Notes: generated from the letters alone by a model not told the origin. Shown: positions 26,942-34,323, numbered from the stretch's first letter. The stretch is DNA of 43,513 nucleotides from Bacteroides gallinarum DSM 18171 = JCM 13658 (GCF_000374365.1 NZ_KB894147.1:1-43513), one strand, 5' to 3'. A program made the numbers and translations.

Positions 26942-27316
26942 TTATAAGTCCGACAGCGTTATTTCTTTCAGGTATATCCTGGTTATGCTATTCACCACTC
27001 CGAGTTTTTGCGCAACCTTTCCGTACCGCATGTAAAATTCTTCGGTAACGGAAGCATTGCAGTTCAGATGCTCTCCTATGGCTTCGAGAATGTGTAGCAG
27101 GGATATTTCACCCGGCTTGTAGGCAAGGGTGTAGGATTGTATGCTGGCGGGATTTTCATCGGCTTTTAGGATGATAAGCCCTGCGACGGCGAGTTGGGGC
27201 AGTAATGTCCTCTTTTTTTCATCGGTAAGTACGCATCGCTCCGGGCGGGTGTCGGCTTTGCCTGCATAGATGTGGTTAAGTACCGCAATGGCGGCTTGTG
27301 TGTTGGGCGTTATCAT
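26942..27316 (-). CDS. Rrf2-like winged-helix regulator, first gene of the fimbrial operon
   Basis: The 124-residue product (MITPNTQAAIAVLNHIY) resembles Rrf2 regulators: LLPQLAVAGLIILKADENPA, then YTLAYKPGEISLLHILEAIG corresponds to recognition helix, wing and dimer helix of the family. The canonical three clustered Fe-S cysteines are not present (only isolated Cys), so it may not bind a cluster. The start at 27316 is chosen for the AAAGG site; Met at 27346 (134 residues) is possible. It lies directly next to the invertible segment and is the first gene to be read when that promoter faces the operon. Confidence 0.65.
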   Translation of the reverse strand: MITPNTQAAIAVLNHIYAGKADTRPERCVLTDEKKRTLLPQLAVAGLIILKADENPASIQSYTLAYKPGEISLLHILEAIGEHLNCNASVTEEFYMRYGKVAQKLGVVNSITRIYLKEITLSDL

Positions 27317-27350
27317 GTACCTTTTTGTTTGTTTTACCGTCGGCATTCAG

Positions 27351-27644
27351 CCGTTACTTTGCAGGTAACGGAGAACCGTTTGCTTGCGCTTTGCAGAAGC
27401 GTCTGCCACGCACATTGCCGGGTTGTATAAATCGGTGGGTTATATAACGGCTGTTTCCCGCTTTCCGTCGGGGAGGCGGTAAGGAGAATTATTGCTTTAT
27501 GGTTGGGGTGATTGTTGGTTTCTGTTTGCCGCCTGCCGGACTTTTATGCCGTCCGTGATAAGATTTTATCTTTTTTGTTTTGTTTTTCAAGTTTTATAAT
27601 TACTTTTGTGCTGGAAACACTCTCCGTTACCTGCAAAGTAATTC
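27351..27644. promoter_or_regulatory. Invertible promoter element with 21-bp inverted repeats
   Basis: The sequences at 27354-27374 and 27621-27641 are exact reverse complements over 21 bp. The left site reads CCGTTAC-TTTGCAG-GTAACGG (27351-27371): two inverted 7-bp arms around a 7-bp spacer. The right site is CCGTTAC-CTGCAAA-GTAA with a degenerate right arm. The 246 bp between the repeats hold a single good promoter. A tyrosine recombinase gene lies 57 bp to the right and the fimbrial operon to the left. This is the classic layout of a DNA-inversion switch. Confidence 0.9.
27579..27608 (+). promoter_or_regulatory. Promoter inside the invertible segment (pointing away from the operon)
   Basis: TTTG at 27579-27582 and TACTTTTG at 27601-27608 are 18 nt apart, matching Bacteroides -33 and -7 elements. 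It faces right, toward the recombinase 3' end. Inverting 27354-27641 would move the -7 box to 27387-27394 on the minus strand, 41-71 nt before the operon's first start codon. Confidence 0.75.
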
Positions 27645-27653
27645 CTTTGTAAT

Positions 27654-27687
27654 ATCCTGAATTATAACGATATAGCAGGATTTATTC
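27654..27687. terminator. Weak hairpin between the switch and the recombinase gene
   Basis: ATCCTG (27654-27659) and CAGGAT (27676-27681) form a 6-bp stem followed by TTTATT. It may end recombinase transcription (minus) or limit read-through from the outward-facing promoter (plus). Confidence 0.35.
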
Positions 27688-27697
27688 CTCCCTCTTC

Positions 27698-28648
27698 TTA
27701 ACGTGCCGTACATCGTTTTACGTAAGCAATTATTCTACGGTTAGCCTTATCCAGCATTTCGTTTTCGAATGGTTTCAGGTAGGTTTCCGTTACTTTCACC
27801 GATGAATGCCCCAGTGCATTGCTGATTATCCCTACGGCTATTTTCTGGTGGAACGCCGTTGTAGCCCATGTGTGGCGCGCGGTGTAGGAGGACAGCTTCC
27901 CGCTCAGTCCGAGGGTGGTTGCCAGCAGTTTCAGCCTCCGGTTGAAGTTGCGTAGTATCCGCTGGTAGTGCCGGTATTCTTCGCGGCTTCCCATTGGGAA
28001 ACACCGCTTCTCGTCCCATAGAATATCGAGCAGGTAGGGCGAGGCTGTGTGGCGGTCGGCGCACTGCCGGAGCAGTTCGGCGGTTTCGGCAGTGACTTGC
28101 ACGTGTACCTGGCGCCCCGTCTTTTGCCGGCGGTAAGTGATAGCCCCGTTCCGGAAGTCGCACTTACGTAGTCGGGCGAGGTCGGCGAAGGGCATTCCCC
28201 TCAGCAGGAATAGCAGGGCGAACCATGTTTGCGCTTCCTTTAGCCCGTGTTGCAAAGTGGGGGAGACGGCAAGCGCCCGCCCCATATCGGCAGGCGGAAG
28301 GGCGCGTTTTACGTCGGCGCGGGTTCCGGTGTACACGTGGGCAAACAGCCCCGGCACGTAGCCCGTGAGCCCCGCCAGCAGTGCCCGGTTGTAAACGGCG
28401 CGGAGCATCCGCAGGTAGGTAGACGAGGTGTTGAGCTTGAGCATCCGTTCCTGCAAGTGCTTTTCGAACCCTTGTACCGTGGTTACGGCGAATGCTTTCT
28501 TCATTCGTATTTCTTCTTCGGGATACCTGTTTTTCCAATAACGCACGAATGCGCGCAGCATGCTGCGATATACGTGGGCAGTGCCGAACCGCCCTTCATC
28601 TTCCAGTTCTTGTACGACCGAAAGTGTAAAGGTTGTTAAATCTTTCAT
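27698..28648 (-). CDS. Tyrosine recombinase (probable invertase of the fimbrial switch)
   Basis: The 316-residue protein has a SAM-like N-terminal domain (TAHVYRSMLRAFVRYWKNR) and the catalytic domain. Active residues are visible: Arg in LFLLRGMPFADLARL, the HxxR-type motif YTARHTWAT, and LGHSSVKVTETYL with the nucleophilic Tyr. This resembles the single-locus Tsr invertases of Bacteroides rather than conjugative-element integrases, which are longer. It ends 57 bp from the right inverted repeat. It most likely flips 27354-27641. Confidence 0.85.
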   Translation of the reverse strand: MKDLTTFTLSVVQELEDEGRFGTAHVYRSMLRAFVRYWKNRYPEEEIRMKKAFAVTTVQGFEKHLQERMLKLNTSSTYLRMLRAVYNRALLAGLTGYVPGLFAHVYTGTRADVKRALPPADMGRALAVSPTLQHGLKEAQTWFALLFLLRGMPFADLARLRKCDFRNGAITYRRQKTGRQVHVQVTAETAELLRQCADRHTASPYLLDILWDEKRCFPMGSREEYRHYQRILRNFNRRLKLLATTLGLSGKLSSYTARHTWATTAFHQKIAVGIISNALGHSSVKVTETYLKPFENEMLDKANRRIIAYVKRCTAR

Positions 28649-28799
28649 GACTCGATTAGTTTTATATGTTTACAATCTTTTGTGTGCGCGTTGTCGCGCG
28701 TAAATATGATAGGGGCAATTTCCTGAAAATATCTTACGCTCTTGCAACGGCACACGGGTATATAATGATTTGACGGTACATTATGCTGTCTTTTTTACA

Positions 28800-28807
28800 T
28801 ATCTTTG
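28800..28807 (+). promoter_or_regulatory. -7 box for the DUF4248-like gene
   Basis: TATCTTTG matches TAnnTTTG exactly, 21 nt before the start at 28829. TTTG at 28769 is farther upstream (27 nt gap) than the usual 19-21. Confidence 0.5.
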
Positions 28808-28828
28808 CGTCTTTTTTAATTTTATAGC

Positions 28829-29113
28829 ATGAAACAGAGTAACTATGATTTTTTATTATTCGGATGCCATTTAGTATCCGAGGTGGCTATGGCCTATTAT
28901 CCTTGTGAGTACACAACCTCTTCTACACGCGCTTTCCGCAAGCTCGTAAAACTCTATCCGCAGCTTTATGCTACCTTTTGCAAGCATGGCTACACGGAGC
29001 ACGCCACTACGCTGGTTCCGTTGCAGATAGCTGCTTTAATCCGCGAGTGGGGAATGCCGGGGGAAGCTTTTCTGGAGGCGCAGAAGCGTTCTTCGGAAGG
29101 AAAGGCCGGATGA
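28829..29113 (+). CDS. DUF4248-like small protein
   Basis: The 94-residue protein fits the DUF4248 pattern: SEVAMAYYPCEYTTSSTRAF, RKLVKLYPQLYATFCKHGY, and PLQIAALIREWGMPGE. In this family a helical unit carrying 'LA.LY.P....A...LR.W', then 'L...GY', then 'TP.QV..I...LGEP' is usual. Family members sit near capsule or surface loci together with HU-like proteins and amidases, as here. It is probably a DNA-binding or structural accessory protein; function is unknown. It diverges from the recombinase gene. Confidence 0.65.
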   Translation: MKQSNYDFLLFGCHLVSEVAMAYYPCEYTTSSTRAFRKLVKLYPQLYATFCKHGYTEHATTLVPLQIAALIREWGMPGEAFLEAQKRSSEGKAG

Positions 29114-29173
29114 TATATTTTAATATATCACTTCTTTCTTTTTTTCTTATGTGTCCGGTATGAGTCCGGTATG

Positions 29174-29212
29174 CTGTCTGCCGGGGGGTATAATCTCCTG
29201 GCAGACAGTTTT
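29174..29212 (+). terminator. Hairpin after the DUF4248-like gene
   Basis: CTGTCTGCC (29174-29182) pairs perfectly with GGCAGACAG (29200-29208), followed by TTTT. A probable terminator 60 bp after the stop. Confidence 0.65.
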
Positions 29213-29352
29213 CACAGGCGCCCGGCGGGGTGTCCGGATTGGTGTCCGCATCCGAAACTGCTTAAAATGACTATTATCCACCGGAAACGGTTATTATAAA
29301 CCGAAACTTACCGGGATTGCGTGCGGGGCTTGCAGGGCTTGCCTTTGCGCCC

Positions 29353-29360
29353 TACCTTTG
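29353..29360 (+). promoter_or_regulatory. -7 box for the initiator-like gene
   Basis: TACCTTTG matches TAnnTTTG, 23 nt before the start at 29384, with TTG near 29330 as a possible -33 element. Confidence 0.45.
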
Positions 29361-29383
29361 CTGCGTAATCTAAAAAAACGAAG

Positions 29384-29995
29384 ATGATGAAAGTCAGCAA
29401 AAAGGGGTATGTCATGGTTCCCCGACAGCTTATCCATGACATTATATGCGAGTGTCCGGAGGCTGCCGGAGAGCAGGAGGCGTTTCTGCGGGTGTTGCTG
29501 TATGTCAATTATAAAGAGAGCGTTTACCGTAGGAACGGGGCGGAGTATGTGTGTGCGCGTGGCGAATGTTTGTTCAGTTATGTGCAGTGGGCGATGATTT
29601 TGGGTTGGAGCCGTAGCCGTACCATGCGCTTTTTCAGGAAGATGTTCGACAACGGGCGTCTGGTGCATCTGGAGGACGGTCATGCCACGCATATCCGTAT
29701 CCCCGATTATGACCTTTGGGCGCTCTGCGGGCGGGAAAAGGAGGGGACGCCCGGTGTGAGGCGCGATAATGGTTTCGGCGATTTCTGGGAGCAGTATCAC
29801 GAGATTACCCGCAAAGACAGGGTGAACCCCGGCAAGGCGCGCAAGGAGTGGAACAAGTTGTCTGCCGGCGAGCGTACTGTTGCCGTGGAGAATATCGAGA
29901 ATTATTATTGCCACCTCAACCATACGCGGTTTTGCTTGCAGGCGGTGAATTATCTTTCTAACAAGGCTTTCCGTAACGAATACGGGCTTTATTGA
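29384..29995 (+). CDS. Replication-initiator-like winged-helix protein
   Basis: The 203-residue protein has a winged-helix-like N-terminal region (YVMVPRQLIHDIICECPEAA, CLFSYVQWAMILGWSRSRTM, FFRKMFDNGRLVHLEDGHAT), then a linker and a helical C-terminal part (FGDFWEQYHEITRKDRVNPG, KARKEWNKLS). The layout of N-terminal HTH plus a 'FW..Y' tail recalls phage or plasmid replication proteins that load a DnaB helicase. A dnaB-type gene follows after 31 bp, supporting this. No direct family assignment is made. Confidence 0.55.
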   Translation: MMKVSKKGYVMVPRQLIHDIICECPEAAGEQEAFLRVLLYVNYKESVYRRNGAEYVCARGECLFSYVQWAMILGWSRSRTMRFFRKMFDNGRLVHLEDGHATHIRIPDYDLWALCGREKEGTPGVRRDNGFGDFWEQYHEITRKDRVNPGKARKEWNKLSAGERTVAVENIENYYCHLNHTRFCLQAVNYLSNKAFRNEYGLY

Positions 29996-30026
29996 GAATG
30001 GGTCATGGGTTGTAATACATGGTGTA

Positions 30027-31403
30027 ATGAGTGAAATACTGAATCCGCAGGATGCGGAACTTGAAGAAGTGATACTTGGTGCTTGCCTCATAGAGCGCGA
30101 AGCGATGCCGATAGTGGCAGACCGGCTACGTCCGGAGATGTTTTATTTTGATAAGAATGCGTTGGTTTATGCGGCTTTGCAGGCGATGTACCGGGAGGGC
30201 AGGCAGATAGATATCATCACGGTGAAGAATGAGCTTGCCGCCCGTGGGAAGTTGGAGGCGGCGGGCGGTGCGTATGAGCTGGCGCGCATCAGCGGGCGGG
30301 TGATGTCGTCGGCGCATCTGGAATATCATGTCTTGATTTTGCATGAGAAGTATCTGCGCCGCGAGATGATATTGGGTTTCCATAAGCTGCTTGCCCTTGC
30401 TGCCGACGAAACCACGGATATAGGCGACACGCTGGTGGATGCGCATAATTTGTTAGACCGTCTCGAGGGGGAGTGCGGCACTACCGCTCACCTGCGCGAT
30501 ATGGATACTTTGATAGACGATACGTTGCAGCAGGTGGATGCCCGCCAGGCTTCCGGGGTAAATGGTATCACGGGTATTCCTACCGGTCTTGCCGACCTCG
30601 ACCGTCTGACTGCGGGCTGGCAGCGGGGCGACCTGAACATCATTGCCGCCCGCCCTGCCGTGGGCAAGACGGCTTTTGCGCTGCACCTGGCGCGTGCCGC
30701 CGCTACCGCGGGGCATCATGTGGTGGTGTACAGTCTCGAAATGCAGGGGGAACGCCTGGGTGACCGCTGGCTGGTGGCTGCCTCGCCGGATGTCAGTGCC
30801 CGCCGCCTGCGCAGCGGACAGCTTACTGCCGGCGAGGGGGAGCAGGTACGGCGGGCTGCTTCGGAGCTTCGCGCCTTGCCCATTCATGTGGACGACCATT
30901 CGGTAACGAGTATGGATAGGGTGCGTTCTTCGGCGCGTATGTTGCAGAGTAAGGGGAAGTGCGACATGATTATTTTGGATTACTTGCAACTTTGCGACAT
31001 GAAGTCCGACCAGAAGAACCGCAACCGTGAGCAGGAGGTGTCGCAGGCTACCCGCAAGGCGAAGCTTATGGCGAAGGAGCTGAATGTGCCTGTGTTGCTT
31101 TTGAGCCAGTTGAACCGCGGAAGCGACGGGAGGCCTTTCAACCGCCCTATCCTGAGCGATTTGCGCGAGAGCGGGGCTATCGAGCAGGATGCGGATATGG
31201 TGATGTTGCTTTATCGGCCTGCGCTGGCGGGTATCAAGACCGAGCCGGTAAGCAAGTATCCTACGGAGTGTCTGGGTGTGGTAATCGTGGCGAAGCACCG
31301 CAACGGTGAGACGGGGGATGTGTATTTTGCGCATAACTCCAGCATGACGAAGTTGGGCGAGTATGTGCCGCCTACGGAATGGCTGATGCGGAATGCGAGG
31401 TAA
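30027..31403 (+). CDS. dnaB: Replicative DNA helicase, DnaB family
   Basis: The 458-residue protein has the DnaB N-terminal domain (PQDAELEEVILGACLIEREA, then EGRQIDIITV) and the RecA-like core: Walker A ARPAVGKTA near 208-216, Walker B MIILDYLQL, then LLSQLNRGSDGRP and SDLRESGAIEQDADMV. It unwinds DNA at replication forks. It is somewhat short for the chromosomal copy, so this looks like a second, accessory helicase. It pairs with the initiator-like gene, as in phages and plasmids. The repeat tract and terminator at 31523-31803 follow. Confidence 0.88.
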   Translation: MSEILNPQDAELEEVILGACLIEREAMPIVADRLRPEMFYFDKNALVYAALQAMYREGRQIDIITVKNELAARGKLEAAGGAYELARISGRVMSSAHLEYHVLILHEKYLRREMILGFHKLLALAADETTDIGDTLVDAHNLLDRLEGECGTTAHLRDMDTLIDDTLQQVDARQASGVNGITGIPTGLADLDRLTAGWQRGDLNIIAARPAVGKTAFALHLARAAATAGHHVVVYSLEMQGERLGDRWLVAASPDVSARRLRSGQLTAGEGEQVRRAASELRALPIHVDDHSVTSMDRVRSSARMLQSKGKCDMIILDYLQLCDMKSDQKNRNREQEVSQATRKAKLMAKELNVPVLLLSQLNRGSDGRPFNRPILSDLRESGAIEQDADMVMLLYRPALAGIKTEPVSKYPTECLGVVIVAKHRNGETGDVYFAHNSSMTKLGEYVPPTEWLMRNAR

Positions 31404-31522
31404 GGCTATATATAATGTATTCATTACTTATATAGAGGAGTTCATTATTTGATATAAAAGGGTAGGGGGAGTATGGGTAATGGGGCTGGGAGAAACGGGT
31501 GGTGCAGACGGGGTAAATGCGC

Positions 31523-31790
31523 GGTCTGCGAGGGGTGAACGGACGGTGCAAACGGGGTAAACGTATGGTCTGCGAGGGGTGAAACGAATGGTGTAAATGG
31601 GGTAAATGCACGGTCTGCGAGGGGTGAAACGGATGTTGCAAATGGGATAAACACATGGTCTGTGAGGGGTGAAACGGACGTTGCAAATGGGATAAACGCA
31701 TGGTCTGCGAGGGGCGAAACGGACGTTGCAAACGGGGTAAACACATGGTCTGTGAGGGGTGAACGGACGGTCTGTACGAGGTAAACAGAC
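31523..31790. repeat. 45-bp tandem repeats after dnaB
   Basis: Six units, starting at 31523, 31567, 31612, 31657, 31702 and 31747, each begin GGTCTGYGAGGGG and run 44-45 bp. Partial related sequence occurs before 31523. The last unit merges into the terminator hairpin. The unit length is three times 15, so a minus-strand frame stays open for about 100 codons, but that frame has no initiation signal and is not called as a gene. Confidence 0.9.
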
Positions 31791-31803
31791 CGTCCGTTTT
31801 TTT
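31763..31803 (+). terminator. Terminator formed within the last repeat unit
   Basis: ACGGACGGTCTGT (31763-31775) pairs perfectly over 13 bp with ACAGACCGTCCGT (31785-31797), loop 9 nt, followed by seven T. It ends the dnaB transcript. Part of its stem is derived from the GAACGGACGG segment of the repeat. Confidence 0.9.
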
Positions 31804-31882
31804 GCCTGGTTTTCAGAATAAAAAAGTGGGTAAACTGTTGAAAATAAATGATAGAATGCTTGACTTTGCCTCTTGGATTTCG

Positions 31883-31890
31883 TATCTTTG
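31883..31890 (+). promoter_or_regulatory. -7 box for the HU-like gene
   Basis: TATCTTTG matches TAnnTTTG, and TTG at 31860-31862 lies 20 nt upstream. The start codon is 105 nt farther on. Confidence 0.5.
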
Positions 31891-31995
31891 TTATGTGCCT
31901 GAGGAAAGGGTATTTCATTGATTAAGGCGCCTTATTACCTTTTCTTTTTGCATGGATTTATTGTATTCATTTTTTTAACCTAAACCTTATTTTTT

Positions 31996-32484
31996 ATGGA
32001 TGTACTTGTAGAGCGCTTTCAGCGCCGTAAGGATGTAACGAATCCTAATTCCCAGAAATTGTATTATCTCCGTCAGAAACCCAAGACTTGCGGTACGGTG
32101 GATATAGATGTCCTTGCCGCCAGTATTCAGAAAAATTGTGCCATGACAGCGGGTGACGTGAAGCATGTTATCGAAGCTTTGGTGGAGGAAATCCAGACGA
32201 ATCTTGCCAACGGCGATAAGGTGAAGCTCAACCGGCTCGGCACGCTTCACATGACGTTTCACTGTTCCGGTGTGGAGAAGTCGGAGGATTGCACGGTGAG
32301 GAATATTTCCAAAGTGAATATTCGCTTCGTGCCCGACAAGGGGTTGAAGCTGGTAAACGGCAGCACTGCCGCTACCCGCAGTTCGGCAAATGTGGCTTTC
32401 ACGCTGGATAAGCCGGAAAGCGGTACTTCTTCCGGTGGTAACCAGGGCGGTTCCGGCGGGGATGAGGAAAATCCGTTGGGATAA
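31996..32484 (+). CDS. HU-like DNA-binding protein with Gly/Ser-rich tail
   Basis: The 162-residue protein carries an HU/IHF-type core (LAASIQKNCAMTAGDVKHVI, EALVEEIQTNLANGDKVKLN, RLGTLHMTF) with an N-terminal extension and a disordered Gly/Ser/Glu tail (GTSSGGNQGGSGGDEENPLG). Such histone-like proteins are common in Bacteroides next to smalltalk and amidase genes, and are probably nucleoid or regulatory binders. The expected place of the beta-arm is in VRNISKVNIRFVPD. Confidence 0.82.
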   Translation: MDVLVERFQRRKDVTNPNSQKLYYLRQKPKTCGTVDIDVLAASIQKNCAMTAGDVKHVIEALVEEIQTNLANGDKVKLNRLGTLHMTFHCSGVEKSEDCTVRNISKVNIRFVPDKGLKLVNGSTAATRSSANVAFTLDKPESGTSSGGNQGGSGGDEENPLG

Positions 32485-32577
32485 CTTGTTGGGATATGCC
32501 GTTGGGATAGACCGGTGCACGGGGTAGGTGCGGTTATAATTCATTATTAGTTACTAATTATTAAATCATTACATCAC

Positions 32578-32685
32578 ATGGCAACAAAATCGACTTGGTG
32601 GAACAAGCTTCTTAAAATCGTTATCGCAGTGGCTTCGGCTGTGTTAGGCGCTTTGGGCGCACAGGCAATGCCTTTGAAGCCTTAA
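32578..32685 (+). CDS. Smalltalk-type small membrane peptide
   Basis: The 35-residue peptide MATKSTWWNKLLKIVIAVAS then AVLGALGAQAMPLKP has a basic N-terminus and one hydrophobic helix, matching the small peptide family called 'smalltalk protein', found between HU-like and amidase genes in Bacteroides. Function is unknown. It lies 93 bp after the HU-like gene, and a degenerate repeat tract follows immediately. Confidence 0.7.
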   Translation: MATKSTWWNKLLKIVIAVASAVLGALGAQAMPLKP

Positions 32686-32687
32686 GG

Positions 32688-32895
32688 TTAGGAGTTCTGA
32701 GGTTCGGAAGTTTTGGGGTTTTGAAATCGGGAGCTTTGGAGCTTTGAAATCGGGAGCTTTGAGGTTCGGGAGTTTTGAGGTTTTGAAATCAGGAGTTCTG
32801 AGGTTCGGGAGTTTTAAAGTTCTGAAATCTTGAAGTCCTGAGGTTTTAAAGTTCCGAAGCCGGAAATCTGAAATCAGAAGTATTGAATTTTGAAA
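32688..32895. repeat. Degenerate 8/16/23-bp repeats between smalltalk and amidase
   Basis: The tract repeats elements like GAGGTTCGGGAGTTTT and TTTTGAAATCGGGAGC in overlapping combinations, decaying toward the right. It is very low in C on the + strand. It fills almost all the space up to the amidase start at 32909. No open frame. Confidence 0.8.
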
Positions 32896-32908
32896 TTAAA
32901 TTCTTGTT

Positions 32909-33382
32909 ATGAGATTAATCAATCTTATTGTCATTCACTGTTCCGCTACGCGTTGCGACCGCAATTATACGGAACATGATTTGAGTACAGACCACCTGCG
33001 CCGGGGATTCTCCGGTGCAGGTTATCATTTTTATATCCGTAAGAACGGCGATATAAAGACGCTTCGCGCCATAGAGCGTCCCGGTGCGCATGCACGCGGT
33101 TTCAATGCGCATTCGATAGGTGTCTGCTATGAGGGTGGGCTCGACGGATACGGGCGTCCTGCCGATACCCGTACTGCTTTCCAGAAGCATTCTTTGCGGG
33201 TGCTCGTTATGTTGCTGTTGCGCGATTATCCCGGCAGCCGCCTTTGCGGGCATCGCGACCTTAGTCCCGACCTCAACTGTAACGGCGAGATAGAGCCTGA
33301 GGAGTGGATTAAGGTGTGCCCTTGTTTCGATGCGATGTCTATTCTGCAAGATTTGCCGCCGCCCAACCCGGCTTCGCTGTAA
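32909..33382 (+). CDS. N-acetylmuramoyl-L-alanine amidase (Amidase_2 type)
   Basis: The 157-residue enzyme is a T7-lysozyme-type amidase: LIVIHCSATRCDRNYTEHDL with the first zinc His, GYHFYIRKNGDI, ERPGAHARGFNAHSIGVCYE and CGHRDLSPDLN with further zinc His, and CPCFDA supplying the Cys ligand. It cleaves the amide between MurNAc and the peptide. No signal peptide is visible, so it acts like an endolysin or needs another export path. The family is often found with HU-like and smalltalk genes in Bacteroides. Confidence 0.9.
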   Translation: MRLINLIVIHCSATRCDRNYTEHDLSTDHLRRGFSGAGYHFYIRKNGDIKTLRAIERPGAHARGFNAHSIGVCYEGGLDGYGRPADTRTAFQKHSLRVLVMLLLRDYPGSRLCGHRDLSPDLNCNGEIEPEEWIKVCPCFDAMSILQDLPPPNPASL

Positions 33383-33466
33383 CGGGGCTATAAGATGTGG
33401 TAAGTTGCGTTTTACTTTTTTTACTAAATAATGTTATTGGCGTGAACAACATTCGTGGCTTCTTGT

Positions 33467-33474
33467 TACATTTG
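33467..33474 (+). promoter_or_regulatory. -7 box for ferritin
   Basis: TACATTTG matches TAnnTTTG, 32 nt before the ferritin start. The -33 element is weak. Confidence 0.45.
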
Positions 33475-33506
33475 TAATCATTTCAATTTATTTAATAAAT
33501 ACAATT

Positions 33507-33989
33507 ATGATAACAGAAAAATTACAGAATGCAATTAACGAGCAGATTACGGCTGAGATGTGGTCGGCAAACCTTTATTTGGCAATGTCTTTCTATATGG
33601 ACAAGGAGGGTTATTGCGGTATGGCTTCCTGGCTGAAAAAGCAGGCACAAGAGGAACAGGAGCATGCTTGCGAACTGGCATCGTACATCATCAAACGTGG
33701 CGGTAAGGCTAAATTAGATAAGATTGACGTTGTTCCCAACGATTTCGGTACTCCGCTGGAGGTATTCGAGCAGGTTTACGAGCACGAATGCCGTGTATCG
33801 AAAATGATTGACGCCCTGGTGGATGTTGCTGCCGCCGAGAAGGACAAGGCTTCCCAGGATTTCCTGTGGGGATTTGTACGTGAGCAGGTGGAAGAAGAGG
33901 CTACTGCCGCCGGTATCGTAGATATGGTGAAGAAAGCCGGTGCTGCCGGAGTTTTCTTTGTCGATGCGAAGTTGGGCGAGAGAAAGTAA
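33507..33989 (+). CDS. ftnA: Ferritin (iron storage)
   Basis: The 160-residue four-helix protein matches bacterial non-heme ferritin: MITEKLQNAINEQITAEMWS with Glu17, then LKKQAQEEQEHACELASYII with Glu50 and His53, and EFVREQVEEE-like segment (FVREQVEEEATAAGIVD). It forms 24-subunit shells that oxidise and store iron. It is monocistronic, with a small hairpin and T-run at 34005-34022 downstream. Confidence 0.92.
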   Translation: MITEKLQNAINEQITAEMWSANLYLAMSFYMDKEGYCGMASWLKKQAQEEQEHACELASYIIKRGGKAKLDKIDVVPNDFGTPLEVFEQVYEHECRVSKMIDALVDVAAAEKDKASQDFLWGFVREQVEEEATAAGIVDMVKKAGAAGVFFVDAKLGERK

Positions 33990-34055
33990 GTATATACTAA
34001 TTATTCCCTAATGGGATTTTTTGGAAGATACGCAGAAAATATAGAGTTTTTTGCG

Positions 34056-34063
34056 TATCTTTG
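34056..34063 (+). promoter_or_regulatory. -7 box for the DUF3791/DUF3990 operon
   Basis: TATCTTTG matches TAnnTTTG, 45 nt before the first start codon at 34108. This also argues against a longer first gene starting at 34051. Confidence 0.5.
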
Positions 34064-34107
34064 TTTTTAGAGATAATCAGATAGTTTGCTTTGTAGCATT
34101 AAAGAAT

Positions 34108-34323
34108 ATGAACTTTGAACAATTAAATTTTACGATGTTTTGCGTGGGCAATGTAGCGGATGCATTGAAAATGAGCGCTGGAAAAGTGTATCGTCTGTTG
34201 AGAGATTCCGGTATTTTAATGGAGTATATTGTTCCGGGGTATGACGTGCTGCATACATTCGGTAAAGATTATCTGGTGGAAGATATTGTATCGTATATGA
34301 AAGAGAAAGGGGTTTTGCAATGA
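34108..34323 (+). CDS. DUF3791-like small protein (first copy)
   Basis: The 71-residue protein (MNFEQLNFTMFCVGNVADAL) shows the DUF3791 pattern: KVYRLLRDSGILMEYIVPGY, DVLHTFGKDYLVEDIVSYM. It overlaps the next gene by the ATGA arrangement (34320-34323), indicating translational coupling. It is the probable antitoxin or chaperone of the DUF3990 protein. The start at 34108 is used because the promoter lies at 34056. Confidence 0.7.
   Translation: MNFEQLNFTMFCVGNVADALKMSAGKVYRLLRDSGILMEYIVPGYDVLHTFGKDYLVEDIVSYMKEKGVLQ

Noticed and set aside
31445..31918. Minus-strand open frame of 157 codons with 15-residue repeats (SPLADHAFIPFATSV-like)
   Set aside because: It is the shadow of the 45-bp DNA repeats, crosses the terminator, has no recognisable start signals, and would be antisense to the leader of the HU-like gene.
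27698..33382. Integrative conjugative element carrying the fimbrial locus
   Set aside because: No relaxase, tra genes or att-like direct repeats around the region; the recombinase fits an invertase better.
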